Assembly: GCA_963556695.1 (NCBI GenBank)
Contig: CAUWAG010000010.1
Coordinates: 2,728,001-2,792,000, forward strand
Source: Anthostomella pinea
Lineage: Eukaryota; Ascomycota; Sordariomycetes; Xylariales; Xylariaceae
Direction: 5' to 3'
Length of the DNA: 64,000 nucleotides
Positions within the stretch are counted from its first letter, which is position 1; each line of letters starts with the position of its first letter. Made by a program: the position numbers and the translations under genes. Of this stretch, positions 22,277 to 32,660 are shown one piece after another. The notes below the pieces were generated by a model. That model searched no databases. It was not told the origin of the DNA and worked only from the letters and a program-made list of their open reading frames with translations.

Positions 22277-24389
22277 CTACCTCTCCACATGGGTCGCAAG
22301 CCCCTTCTCTTCATCCCCAGCCCCCGCATTCGCGCGCGCAGCCACACTACGCATGTTGACCATATGCTGCACATCAGCCGGCACGACCGAACTACTGCGC
22401 CTGACCTCCTCACGCTCGCGCTCAACGTAGCGCGCTGGTCGCTTGGAGGACTTGGCGTCGCGATCACGATGGATCAGGATCTTCTGGTTCTCCTGGAAAA
22501 AGTGGTCGATGTCCTCCAGAGTGCGATCGGCAGTCTCGGGGTACTGTTTTTCGGCATGTTAGTTTATCATATTCGAATCCCTGGGTGGGGGGGCCTGTCT
22601 CCAGGAGAGGAACGAACGGAAACAGGAGAGTGCATGTGAGAAAACAAGGGTTTGGTTCTTATCAATGAATGGTTCTATACGTACAAAGAAATAGACGATG
22701 GGGATAAATGAGAAGTTGAAGACGGTCCAGATGATGTAGAAGCGCCAGCCGATGGAGGCGATACCGATTGGCGTGATCTCGACGACGAGGAAGTTGACAA
22801 TCCAGTTGGTCGCCGTGCCAAGGGCGGCGCCCTTGGTTCGCATGCTCAGCGAGTTTATCTCAGTTGGGTAAAGCCAAGGCACCCCCTGCCAGCCAATTCC
22901 AAAGAAGACGTAGTACAGGAAGAAGAATGCGATGGAAGCCGTGGCCCATTGCCTATTCGCCCCCTGCCCGATCGAAGGGTCTTCATTATAGCGAATGCAG
23001 ATAGTAATGATCATGTAGCAAAAGAACTGTCCAAAGGCGGCATCTGTATGGGTTAGCCTGTCAATCGGTGAGCGAGACCAGCATTGCTCACACATCATCA
23101 TCTTTCTCCGACCCCATCGTTCTACGTTCGGTATACCAATCAGACTGAACAGCAGATAACTGACAGAATTGCAAGCCGCCAGTAGGCGCGCGAGCTTCTC
23201 GTCAAGGCCAACCGATCGTATCAAAACGTAAGGCAGGTAGTAAGACGTCACGTTGATGCCGGAAAACTGCTGCATCGCTTGCGTTCCCATTCCGAGCAGC
23301 AGTCGCCGAATGGTGCAAGTACCACCGTTCGGGCCAGCCTTGCCGCGCAAGAGCATGGACCATGGAACGGTGTTCTCCCGCTCGTAATTCACGGCCCACT
23401 GGATCTCCTTGGACTCCGTGACAATGTAGGGGTCTTCGACGTTCTTGTTTTCGAGATCGGCTAAGATCACGTCGGCCTCCTGGACCCTTCCCTCGGCGAT
23501 AAGCCAGCGTGGACTTTCGGGGAGCCAAGGGACAGTCGCGAACAAGATGAAGATGAAAAGGAATTGTAGGGCGAGAGGGAATCGCCAGGCCACAGAGCCC
23601 GGGACGTAAGACATCCCAAACGTGACCCAGTTGCCTGTCGCGGGTGAGTTCGTGGGTCGTGTGTCTAAGTGGAAGGCGGCTGGTATAGCTTACTCAATGA
23701 GAAACCTGCAATATTCATGATCATCTCAATGACAACAAGCTTTCCTCGCCAACTAGCTTGGGAAGTCTCACCCTGCCAAACCTGCAGAAGTCAGAAGTCA
23801 GTAAGTACTCATTTTGGACAGTTTGGCGAGGAGTATTGGGTCGAGATGCATGGCTTGGGAGTAGAGAATCCTCCAATGGTTCCAAGAGAGGAATTCCCTC
23901 CCAAGAGATGACAGATGAGGCATGCGAGGTCAACTTGCCGGAGCGGTTGAAGTGTTTATGCCATTCCCGATGCCAGCGATGATGCGGCCAACGAACATCT
24001 GAGGTAGACCGAAGGCCGCGACTTGCAGAACAGCGCCGATGCTCATGATGGTCGTCCCTGTAAGAATCGTGTTCTTCCTGCCCAGCCTTTCGCCGATCCA
24101 GATAGTAGAGATAGCTCCGAAGAAACAACCAATGTCATAGATAGCCGTCACGGTACTTTGCAACTTCGGACTGTCCGCGATTCCCATGAGATTGAGGAAA
24201 TCTGGGGTGACAATGACGCCGCCAAATACTCCCTGGTCGTAGCTACAGTGAGCACTGGTGAGCGGAGTTGCTGGGGGCATTTCGAGGTCTGGTCACTTAC
24301 CCGAACAGTGTCATGTCCGTGGCGCAGGCAACGGTCACCCAGAAGGTGAGCCAGCCGCCCCTCAACCCGAAGTACGGTCCGCGGCCCAT
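22277..24389 (-). CDS. Sugar-porter family MFS transporter
   Basis: Six exons on the minus strand (24389-24301, 24242-23939, 23781-23694, 23634-23092, 23043-22685, 22543-22277) join in frame to 549 aa. Helix 1 ends with TLFGYDQGVFGGVIVT, split by intron 1. Sugar-porter signatures follow: GERLGRKNTI (loop 2-3), GRIIAGIGNGINTSTAP-VWQGETS, the PESPRWL block after helix 6, QQFSGINVTSYYLP (helix 7), ERWGRRKMMMYAAFGQFF and YFFYPETADRTLEDID. These place it among plasma-membrane hexose/polyol/glycerol (STL1- and lactose-permease-like) H+ symporters. The substrate cannot be told from sequence. Intron 2 (23938-23782) uses a GC donor (gcaagt) with a cag acceptor, because only that join gives the conserved TAPVWQ. 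The cytosolic tail is basic and about 70 residues long. No lesion seen. Confidence 0.88.
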
Positions 24390-26516
24390 TGCAACTTGTG
24401 TGTCTCGTAATAACTGTCAGAGGAAAATAATAAGTATTGGGCCTGACAACGAGACACGTCGCTCAGTGGCAGAAGGTAGTCTTTAAGGACGGGAAGGCGT
24501 CCAGATGACCAATGCCTCAGAGGTCCCTTCACACCAGGCTTGTTCACATCCTACTGGATAGTACCAGGTACCTGAAGACCCTTGCTTGGGGATCGTTCTG
24601 GGTCGCCGTCATAAGGTTCGCGCTTAGCCACCAACCATGGGTCAAACTTGCAAGCACGGGGTATGCACCCCGCGTACCGGCGTTGAAGCTTACAACACTA
24701 AGGTAGTCTGGTGAGACATCCGGCAAGAGCGAAGGAATACTCGACAATGACGCTCTTCATTTCATATAGTGCTCAAGCGCCGGCGAGATGTTGTAGTACG
24801 CTTCGCTAGATCTGTCATTGAGATCCCGCATCCCCGCATCCTGCAGCAATGTCTATGGCGAGCGACGGTCAGTCCGAGTTGCCTTGCTGGGATCGCTCGT
24901 CGAATGATGATGTTCGTTTTGTCAAGGTATCCATAGTCGGGGTTCTCTCGTCCCAAACGCTCGTCAGAGGTGCCGGCTTAGTCCTTGCATATGCGATGAC
25001 TCAGTTGGCCGTTTCTCAACGTCATGACGATCTAGCACCAGCCGGTGAACTCAGGGTGGATGCGCACAGAGGCCAGATGACCGTTGAAGTTTGGTGCTAC
25101 CAGGGCAGCAGGGCAAGCTTCGGCAGATCTGTTCGTGGGAAGTACTTGAAGGTCACTTTAACGTTCAGGTGGCAGGGAGTTCCCGGGGACGCGTCGTCTG
25201 GGAACCAATACTCTATTACACCCAATGACCGGCTGGATTAGCTGGAAGTTTCCCAACCTCTGGGGCAGCCATCTCCGGGTTGACGGCAAAGTGGAAGTCT
25301 CGAACAATTATCACCTCTGCGTAGGGTTCCACTATCAAAGGGCACCGGATGGCAATCCGGACACATCCATTCTACCAGCTTCTGGTTATTCTAAAATGGA
25401 GTACTAGGGGACTCATGAAGCTGGACAAGAGATACCTATGCACCGTCGCGAGCGAGAACTGCCGGGGACACTCCAGAACGGTGTGATGAACTGTGGGATG
25501 ACCACAGAAGCTCAGGTCGGTACCGAATACGCCGTGGAACCGCCTGAGTTCTGGCTGATCGTCTGTTAAAAAGATGGAATATGTCCTCGTTTGTTGGTAA
25601 TGACTGTGTACTCCGGCGGATACGCCATGCGAGAGTGGTCGCATTCAGCGCATTACCGCGTATACCTCGACCGTTTCTTGAGTGAGAAGGTGATGACATG
25701 GCCAATGACAGACATATCTAGAATGTCAACCATGATCGAATGGGATATTGAGATTTGAACCAACAAGCTCTCAACTGTGTTCCATACAATTCACTGCAAC
25801 CATCAATGCTGGAGTGGTGTCGGACAGGTCCAGAATACCCTCAATCACGATGGGTACCGCCTTTGCCGAAATGCTCTGGCATTCGAGTGCGCCGCCACCA
25901 AATTGATATCGCGGTATGCACGAATATACGCGAGTTGTAGCGCAGTAAGAACTGCACTTTATATGGCCCTAGAAAGGAACCCCTATGGATGAAGAGCTCA
26001 CAGATCGCATCGTTTGCTGCTGTTTTCTTGGAGTCTCGAATGTTGACTCAGGATGGTGACGATGCTCGGCGAGTAGAGTTGGCGCCCCAAGACGAGGAGC
26101 AACTAGTTTTAGGACTCATACAATCGGCAACAGGGAAGCCCTCAGGCAATTATAATTGCTGCGGACTCTAGGAATTATGCAGGGCTACCGACTGCACCAT
26201 CAACAAGAGGGGGGAAAAAAGGCGAGAATGAAGATGTGCTGACGTGAGGGAATATGGATGGCGAAGAGCGGAGGCCGAGAGGGGAAGTCGGTGAAGCGCA
26301 CTGGTCTGTGCCCCACCACCCCACGTCGCGATTCTGCCGGCGAAGATCAAATGTCCAGCGGCAAGGCGGGGCCAGGAATCGCGAACATCATTTCTCCCAA
26401 CCAAGGACCGGGCTCACTGCCCATAGCACTATTCCTCGTTTCTCACAAAGTGAGAGCGACTGCTTCATAGATCCAACAACTGGCGATAAACACTCCGCGA
26501 AGGAAAAATCGCCAGG
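24390..26516. other. Intergenic, no gene recognised
   Basis: About 2.1 kb between the divergent sugar transporter and Rbg2 genes. Short ORFs overlap without coding continuity. I saw no repeats or RNA genes. The Rbg2 promoter is expected at the right end. Confidence 0.55.
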
Positions 26517-28113
26517 ATGGTGAACATTACGGAAAAGATCAAGGAGTGAGTGCCGTACTCTGCCGGTGAAATACAAAATACCGGGGCGCCATTGCTAAGC
26601 ATATGTCAGGATCGAGGATGAGATGCGGAGGACGCAGAGTAAGCACTCGGGATCCATGATCTGACAGGTCTTTCCATGGCGCCTTTCAAGGATCGCTTTG
26701 CAGATAACGTTTTGTCTCTGAGACAGCAGGGTTGATGTCTTGGCCGAAAGGATGCTATTTACGAAACGATTTGTGAAAGAAGCCGCTGAAGGACCTTTCA
26801 GATTTTGGAGCTTGTGCTAACATGGTACTCGGCCTCCAGAGAACAAGGCGACTGGTAAGACGGACCAAGCAAGCGCATTCTAAGGGACTTGTAAGGAGGC
26901 AGCATATTGACACGGGGTCCAGAATATCATCTTGGTCTTCTCAAGGGGTATGCAGGAACCCGTCTTGGCATCATAACCCATTTCCGAGGATGAACCACTA
27001 AGAATACTTGACAGCAAACTCGCGCGACTCCGAGCACAGCTTCTCGAGCCCGCCCCGGGAGCCGGCAGCGGAGGCGGCGCCGGCTTCGACGTGAGCAAGA
27101 GCGGCGACGCGCGCATAGCACTAGTGGGCTTCCCGTCGGTGGGCAAGTCGACGTTCCTCTCGAAAGTCACCAAGACGCGATCCGAGGTAGCATCATACTC
27201 CTTCACGACGCTGACGGCAATTCCGGGTGTGCTCGAGTATGGCGGCGCCGAGATCCAGCTGCTGGATCTGCCCGGTATCATCGAGGGCGCCGCGGAGGGC
27301 AAGGGTAGAGGTCGGCAGGTCATCTCGGCGGCCAAGACGAGCGATCTCATCCTCATGGTCCTGGATGCGACGAAGCGGGCGGAGCAGCGCGCGCTGCTGG
27401 AGGCCGAGCTGGAGGCTGTTGGTATACGGTTGAATCGGGAACCACCGTAAGACCTACCTACCCACCCACACTCCCAATCGTTGCCATCCCTTCGGTGAAG
27501 GGCCATGCTAAGGTATCTGACCAACAGGAACATCTACCTGAAAGCCAAGAAAGCCGGCGGCGTAAAGATAACCTTCTCGGCGCCGCCGAAGCGGCTCGAC
27601 GAGAAGATGGTGTTTAACATCCTGCGGGACTACAAGCTCCTAAACTGCGAAGTCCTAGTGCGCGACGACGAGGCGACGGTGGACGACCTGATAGACGTCA
27701 TCATGCGCGACCACCGCAAGTACATCAAGTGCCTGTACGTGTACAACAAGATCGACAGCGTGTCACTCGACTTCCTCGACAGGCTGGCGCGCGAGCCGCA
27801 GACTGTCGTCATGAGCTGCGAGCTCGACCTCGGCATCCGCGACGTCGTCGACCGCTGCTGGGCCGAGCTGCGCCTCATCCGCGTCTACACCAAGCGCAAG
27901 GGCTCCGACCCGGACTTCTCCGAGGCCCTCATCGTGCGCAGCAACAGCACCGTCGAGGACGTCTGCGACCGCATCCACCGCACGCTGAAGGACACGTACA
28001 AGTACGCCCTTGTGTGGGGCGCGAGCGCGAGGCATGTGCCGCAGCGCGTGGGGTTGAGCCATCTGGTTGCTGATGAGGATGTGGTCTACATAGTCAGTGG
28101 GTACAAGGCGTAG
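26517..28113 (+). CDS. rbg2: Developmentally regulated GTP-binding protein Rbg2/DRG2
   Basis: Six exons (26517-26545, 26610-26638, 26840-26854, 26923-26947, 27015-27446, 27528-28113) join in frame to 371 aa, the normal size. The N-terminus reads [15 protein letters not shown] then [18 protein letters not shown], the DRG helix-turn-helix; two microexons of 15 and 25 nt encode most of [12 protein letters not shown]. GTPase motifs follow: G1 GFPSVGKS, G3 DLPGIIEG and G4 NKID. The C-terminal TGS domain ends with [40 protein letters not shown] and the PQRVG end mark Rbg2/DRG2 rather than Rbg1/DRG1. The family binds translating ribosomes with a DFRP partner (Gir2 in yeast) and relieves stalls. Phases are consistent at every junction, so the gene appears intact. 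Confidence 0.92.
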
Positions 28114-28496
28114 CACAGACTACGTCTATCAGATACACAATTGCAACGAGACTACGCACAGGAAGCAAGGAGAAAAGGCCCAATGTATATGTTTTGCTCT
28201 CGTGAATCATGTGTGTATTCATCATATCGGGTCATGAAAGCCTCAGCCCCTGTCTCTATCCTAACAAGACGAGGAGGTCTGGATAGCCCCCGCAGGATCT
28301 CTGCAGATTACCAAGAGAAAGTTCCCCTTTCCCTTCCGAAACGCCAATGCTGAGTATCCGTCATCGCCCACTGTACAATATGTACATATAAAAAGCCGTT
28401 TCCATCATCTATCCGTGTTGGAACTATCTGGAGTAACAAAGTGTCGAGGACCGTCGGAGAAGGAAGGAGAGTATTGGTACAACAGAGCGGCGCGGT
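28114..28496. other. Convergent 3' flank
   Basis: This is the shared 3' untranslated/terminator region of Rbg2 and the Spo12-like gene. No gene or repeat was seen. Confidence 0.6.
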
Positions 28497-29076
28497 CTAG
28501 TTGCTGTCAGGCTTGGTCGGCGAGGAGGCCACAGCGTTCTTGGCACCGAGCACGTTCTCGCCGTCGACGAACTTCTTGGCCGAGGCCTGCGCGAAGAGCG
28601 ACTTTGGCTTTGCCCTGTTGCGGAAGCATTGGTTAGTCCAGATCTCGGTGGATGCATTGGTAGAGTGGTTGGGATGTGGAGAGAGAGGGAGGCACCGGGG
28701 TGAAGACTTACTTGCCAGCCTGTCGGCCTTTGAGCGCGTTGAGCTTCGCGGAGCAGGGACTCATGATGTTGTCTGAGGGCGAGATGTACTGCTGCTTCCT
28801 ACGGTCATCGAGGTCAGCAAGGGTATGCACCGGATGTTGAGAACAATGGGAAGCGATCGCAGGGATGGCGGCGGTGGTGTACCAGGTGGTAGCAGTAGGG
28901 ATGACAGGAATGGCAGGAGCGGCGGCGCCGTACTTCTCTTCGTCCATCTTGGACTGCAGCACCTGGCGGTGGTAATCCATGCTCTTGACATCGGGCTTCA
29001 TGGCGTTGTCCGCAGCGTTGTAGGTGACGGCGGACCTGTTGACGTCCTTGTCGGACAGGATGCTGGTGGAACCCAT
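28497..29076 (-). CDS. Spo12-like mitotic exit regulator
   Basis: Three exons on the minus strand. Exon 1 (29076 to about 28934) encodes MGSTSILSDKDVNRSA and ends KMDEEK. The middle exon (about 28799-28713) carries KQQYISPSDNIMSPCSAKL, the Spo12 box, and the last exon (about 28617-28497) encodes KAKPKSLFAQASAKKF and ends at TAG 28497-28499. The introns start gtacgg and gtaagt and both splice back in frame. Spo12 proteins are small nuclear/nucleolar proteins that help release the Cdc14 phosphatase during mitotic exit and meiosis. The SPSDNIMSPC core with its CDK-type SP sites is the diagnostic part; the rest is variable. If intron 1 were retained, the frame would remain open and insert a Pro/Ala/Thr-rich stretch, so alternative splicing is possible. 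Confidence 0.8.
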
Positions 29077-29960
29077 TGCGACAGGATTACTGGTCTTGTA
29101 CGGCGGAGTGCGTGTTCTTGTAGACGGCGAGGAATGTGATATTGTGTTGATGCGCGGTGGCGAGTGCGAGAGCAGATGCGGTCAGCTGAGATCGATGCAA
29201 AGGCAGCAGCAGAGTGGTGGTAATTGTGGTTTGCGCGAAGTGATTCTCGGAGAGATGCAGAAGTGTCGTTGTAGCTTTCCAGATTGATGATGTCCAAGTT
29301 CTTTATCAAGTAAAAGAGCTTGTGCTTGGAGGCCCGCAGTTGGTGTCGGTGGGGTCGCAGTGCTGCCAGAAAACACAGTAAAAAGGCTGCACCGAGACTG
29401 CCAGAGTCAACAAATGCCGGTTGCTGCCGGGCAACGGGAGGAACGACTGGGTGGGGCCAAGAGCTACAGGGCCTACAAGGCTTGATAGCCACCGAGCTAC
29501 CACGGCGCCGGGCAGCCATTCCCGCTACGCGACCCCTCCCCGCAGCGCCCGTCAATGCCTGTTGAGTGATTCCCGTGCGGCGGCAGGTGGCAGTGGATGC
29601 ATTCTCTATGTGCCACGTCGAACAAACATTCATTAAGCACTTCTGGTCGAATCATTTGACGTTGTCCATTCAACCATGAATCATTTCTAGCAGCTCGGTT
29701 CATGCACGGCGGGTCCCCGGGTCACACGATGAGTCACGGCCTAGATGCAGAAATCTTCACTTCTGCTAACCAGAACATCCCGGCTTTACTACCCGTGTCC
29801 CGCACCACTTCACACCTCGTTAGAGTGCCCACAACCCATCCACCCAAACATAAACAGCCAACGCTGGGTCCACTCACAATCACCACATTCAGGATATTTA
29901 CTCGATTACGATTCCATTTTTGCCAATCAACGACGAGATTTTCATGAGAGTGTCGACATG
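29077..29960. other. Intergenic between Spo12-like gene and tRNA
   Basis: Contains the Spo12-like 5' UTR/promoter and overlapping short ORFs with no domain. Nothing else was recognised. Confidence 0.5.
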
Positions 29961-30050
29961 GCGGGGTTAGCTCAGTTGGGAGAGCGTCAGACTGAAGTCA
30001 ACTTCATTAAGATAATCTGAAGGTCGTGCGTTCAATCCGCACACACCGCA
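29961..30050 (+). tRNA. tRNA-Phe (GAA) with a 17-nt intron
   Basis: The mature 73-nt cloverleaf is visible. It has acceptor GCGGGGT / ACACCGC, D-arm GCTC...GAGC, anticodon stem TCAGA/TCTGA, loop with anticodon GAA at 29994-29996, and T-arm GTGCG TTCAATC CGCAC. The discriminator is A at 30050. The canonical intron follows position 37 (29998-30014). A T7 tract just after (30054-30060) is the Pol III terminator. The acceptor stem has a G-A mismatch at pair 5-68. The trailing CCA (30051-30053) may be coincidental. The gene is read as functional, but the mismatch should be compared with other tRNA-Phe copies. Confidence 0.93.
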
Positions 30051-30060
30051 CCATTTTTTT

Positions 30061-30632
30061 GCTTGGGCATTAGTTTTCTTTATTGGACCCCTATTCTGCT
30101 CTCTCGGGTTTGCTTCGGTTTCGGCTGGAATGGTGGGAATGTTACCCTACGTTCGCCATTTGCCTTGTCGTGTTGTCTCCTTTTTTTTGACACCACATAA
30201 AAGTCCAAACAAAGCCTTATTACTTGTCGCACTCGAAAGACTGTTGGACTCCGTGGCGATACGTATTCTAGCCGCAGGTTGTTGGGAACCGAGATGTGGT
30301 CGTTGAGTTGGACGTCGTTGAGCTCGATACTGCCTGGTTGGTTGAGGGAGACAAGGTGCTCAGGGCCGAAGAAGCTGGAGATGAACTATTATTACTTTGA
30401 TCAAAGTGATGGTAGTGTCAACCTTGTGATCCTGACGGAGACTGATGGATTAAACTTCGGCGAAGTCGCTGATACTGAATTTAAAACAGACTGGCTAACG
30501 GAGGCAACAGAGGTATATCAAGCCACGAAGCTACACCGCTCCGCTCCGCTGGGTCAGACACAAGATGTGCATGCTTGTTCATTGATGGCAGCCTCTATGT
30601 GACACGAGCATTGGTAGGTAAGGTAAGCTAGA
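30061..30632. other. Intergenic after tRNA
   Basis: An ORF of 107 codons (30279-30602) has no recognisable family and may be part of the 5' region of the broken gene that follows. Nothing else was seen. Confidence 0.4.
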
Positions 30633-31566
30633 TTGATGGCAGTTTATCGGCCTGTCGGAGTCCACAGCGCGTATTGGTGCGCATTCCAGTTCGTTGGTCA
30701 AACGACCTCCCACCAGCAAGCACTCTGCCGCTACCCACAGCTCATCGCATGGCTCAAACGTAAAGGAGGGCTAAACATCTTGCGGTTCCGGCCCATGGAT
30801 TCAGAGAACGTGTACTGCAAACCGACAGAGCTTATTACTCGCTTGAACGCACACGCAAGCATATCGACCAGCATGGACGACATGGACGACGAACCAAAAG
30901 CTGGCTGCCCCGGCATCCTAATCATCTCCTTCAAGTGTGAATCCTTCCACGAGCAGTACAGCGAGCTTCTCGGCAAACTCCAGACTCAAGCAAACGTCAA
31001 AGAAGTCCTCGAGCCTACCGCCGCCAGCAGCGAGATCGATCGAGGCCACTACCAAGCCATCCTCGTGACTGACGCAGCCATTACCGAACGCAAACACAGC
31101 AACATCCTCTCCCGGCTGCGCAAATACGTACGAGATGGAGGTACCCTCATCATCGGCTTCCTCTTCCCAACTTCGCCCTCTACCCTCGTTTCCCGTAACT
31201 CTTCGGCAGCTTCGGGCTCAACTGGAGCGTCTCGGCCATGACCAATCGCGATCAAAGCTCAACCCAGGCGTGAGTGAGCTGGCGACAGAGGGATTGGCCG
31301 AGATGTACCCCTACACCAAGGCGGTATATCTACGAGGCATGGAGAGAGATCAGATGGTCTACTTGAACTATACTGCGCCGGAGGACATTGACGAGGGGGA
31401 CGATAGGGACTTGGACGAATATGGACAGGTAGTGGGAGAAGAGCAGGACACCTCTGTTGCATTTGCGGGGGTGGACGAAGGCTGGGTTGGCTTCATTGGG
31501 GATCTCAATCATGGGGTGGAGATGGAGAAGACGGTGTTGTCTATGTGCGGGCTTGATGCTCGTTGA
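30633..31566 (+). pseudogene. Uncharacterised fungal protein gene with frame breaks
   Basis: Two ORFs in different frames, 30633-31241 and 31135-31566, look like parts of one protein. The first ends with KYVRDGGTLIIGFLFP. The bridging stretch, NFALYPRF then FGSFGLNWSVSAMTNRDQ, lies in the third frame (about 31168-31250) and contains TAA at 31196-31198. The last part resumes with KLNPGVSELATEGLAEMYPY. Splicing from gtaact at 31195 to the AG near 31258 would avoid the stop, but it would discard the coding-looking bridge. I recall a fungal family with the pattern DGGTLI.GF...FGL.W, without known function. The locus is therefore most likely a recently broken gene of unknown role, but an unusual intron cannot be excluded. 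Confidence 0.45.
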
Positions 31567-32660
31567 TGATGGTCAGACTCTCGGAGAGAGAGCTGAAGGG
31601 GGGCGTGATTCCAGGTTGCACGACGGCCGACAGCTACGAAAATGGCGTTACCTTGGCACACACGAGGCGGAAGCATCCACGACGCTGCCCTCCCAAAGAT
31701 TACCGGTCCAAAATGTACCGGGGAAGCCACTATCAGGCAGGCAATTGCTCGTCGCCGCTGCTTGCGCCGTCGTGGTTGTTGGAGCCAAGCTGACGCTTCT
31801 TGCTGTGTGGGGAGGAAGTGGAGGATTGGAGTGAGAGGTCGCGATTCTAGTGTATTGGTTGTCCCCAACTTCTTCGTCTTCTTGCCAGGGCCCTTATTCT
31901 TACTCACATGCGAAGACTCACTCCAGCAAAGTTTTCCAAGAAGCCACACTGCAAAGCTTATATACCTTATAGTTCAGCCCCCTATTCACCACCCCAACGG
32001 CACAGGGTATATATACGAGTTAGCAGGTCAATCTGGTAGCCGGGTTGGTACGGCCTAGCGAATAGCGAAGTATTATTATTCTATATTCTTAGGCACAGCA
32101 GTTCGATTCCTCTAGCGGCTGGAATGTCTTTTTCTTTTTTTTCCTTTCTGGCCCTCCCTACCCGAACACGTCTGTTTCCACCTGCCAGCCTAGCCCAGCA
32201 CCAGGTAGCAGAATGCCAAGAGCATATGATGACGATGGAAAGGCATAGCGGTAGTCATCCTGTGATACCTTGCTTGGTGTATCGTGGGTTCTTTGTCGAG
32301 TTCTGGCGAAGAGTATTAGCTACCCACCTAGGGATAAGCTAGACTAATGCAGATGGTCGGTCACGACTCCGAAGCACTGGCGGGTTATGGGAAAGTCTGA
32401 CAAAGGAGGCAATTGCAACGAGTGACAGTAGGTACCTATAGGTAGGTGAGGCAGATTTTCCAACTCACAGGTCGAAGCGACTGGGTGGTTATTGGGAAAT
32501 CATACACAATGAGGCACCCGAATAGGCGAGCTGAATGTAGGTTTGCCAACAACTCGGGTTGAAGTTGGTAAGGGGTGGAATGGAACTCGCTTCGCGATAT
32601 GTGATTTCCAAGATAACATAATGTACACCCTCCGGACCTATTGGGTTCCCAATATTGGGG
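31567..32660. other. Intergenic with a possible Pol III unit
   Basis: No protein gene is recognised. A candidate small-RNA unit lies at about 32007-32142. Confidence 0.5.
32016..32126 (+). ncRNA. Candidate Pol III-transcribed tRNA-like RNA
   Basis: A TATA-like run (32007-32015) is followed by an A-box-like TAGCCGGGTTGG (32037-32048). A long hairpin follows (GCCTA and GAATA pairing with TATTC and TAGGC, 32053-32094), then a perfect B-box GTTCGATTCC (32101-32110) and a T-rich terminator (32127-32142). It cannot be folded into a standard cloverleaf because the acceptor and T stems are only partly paired. It may be a tRNA pseudogene, a tRNA-derived SINE fragment, or another Pol III RNA. Confidence 0.25.

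Noticed and set aside
24740..26200. Several 60-130-codon ORFs between the sugar transporter and rbg2
   Set aside because: They overlap in multiple frames, lack splice continuity and match no family pattern.
28800..28930. Pro/Ala/Thr-rich segment in the Spo12-like protein as coding
   Set aside because: It is bounded by gtacgg and gtag and its removal gives the normal EEK-KQQYISPSD junction; treated as an intron.
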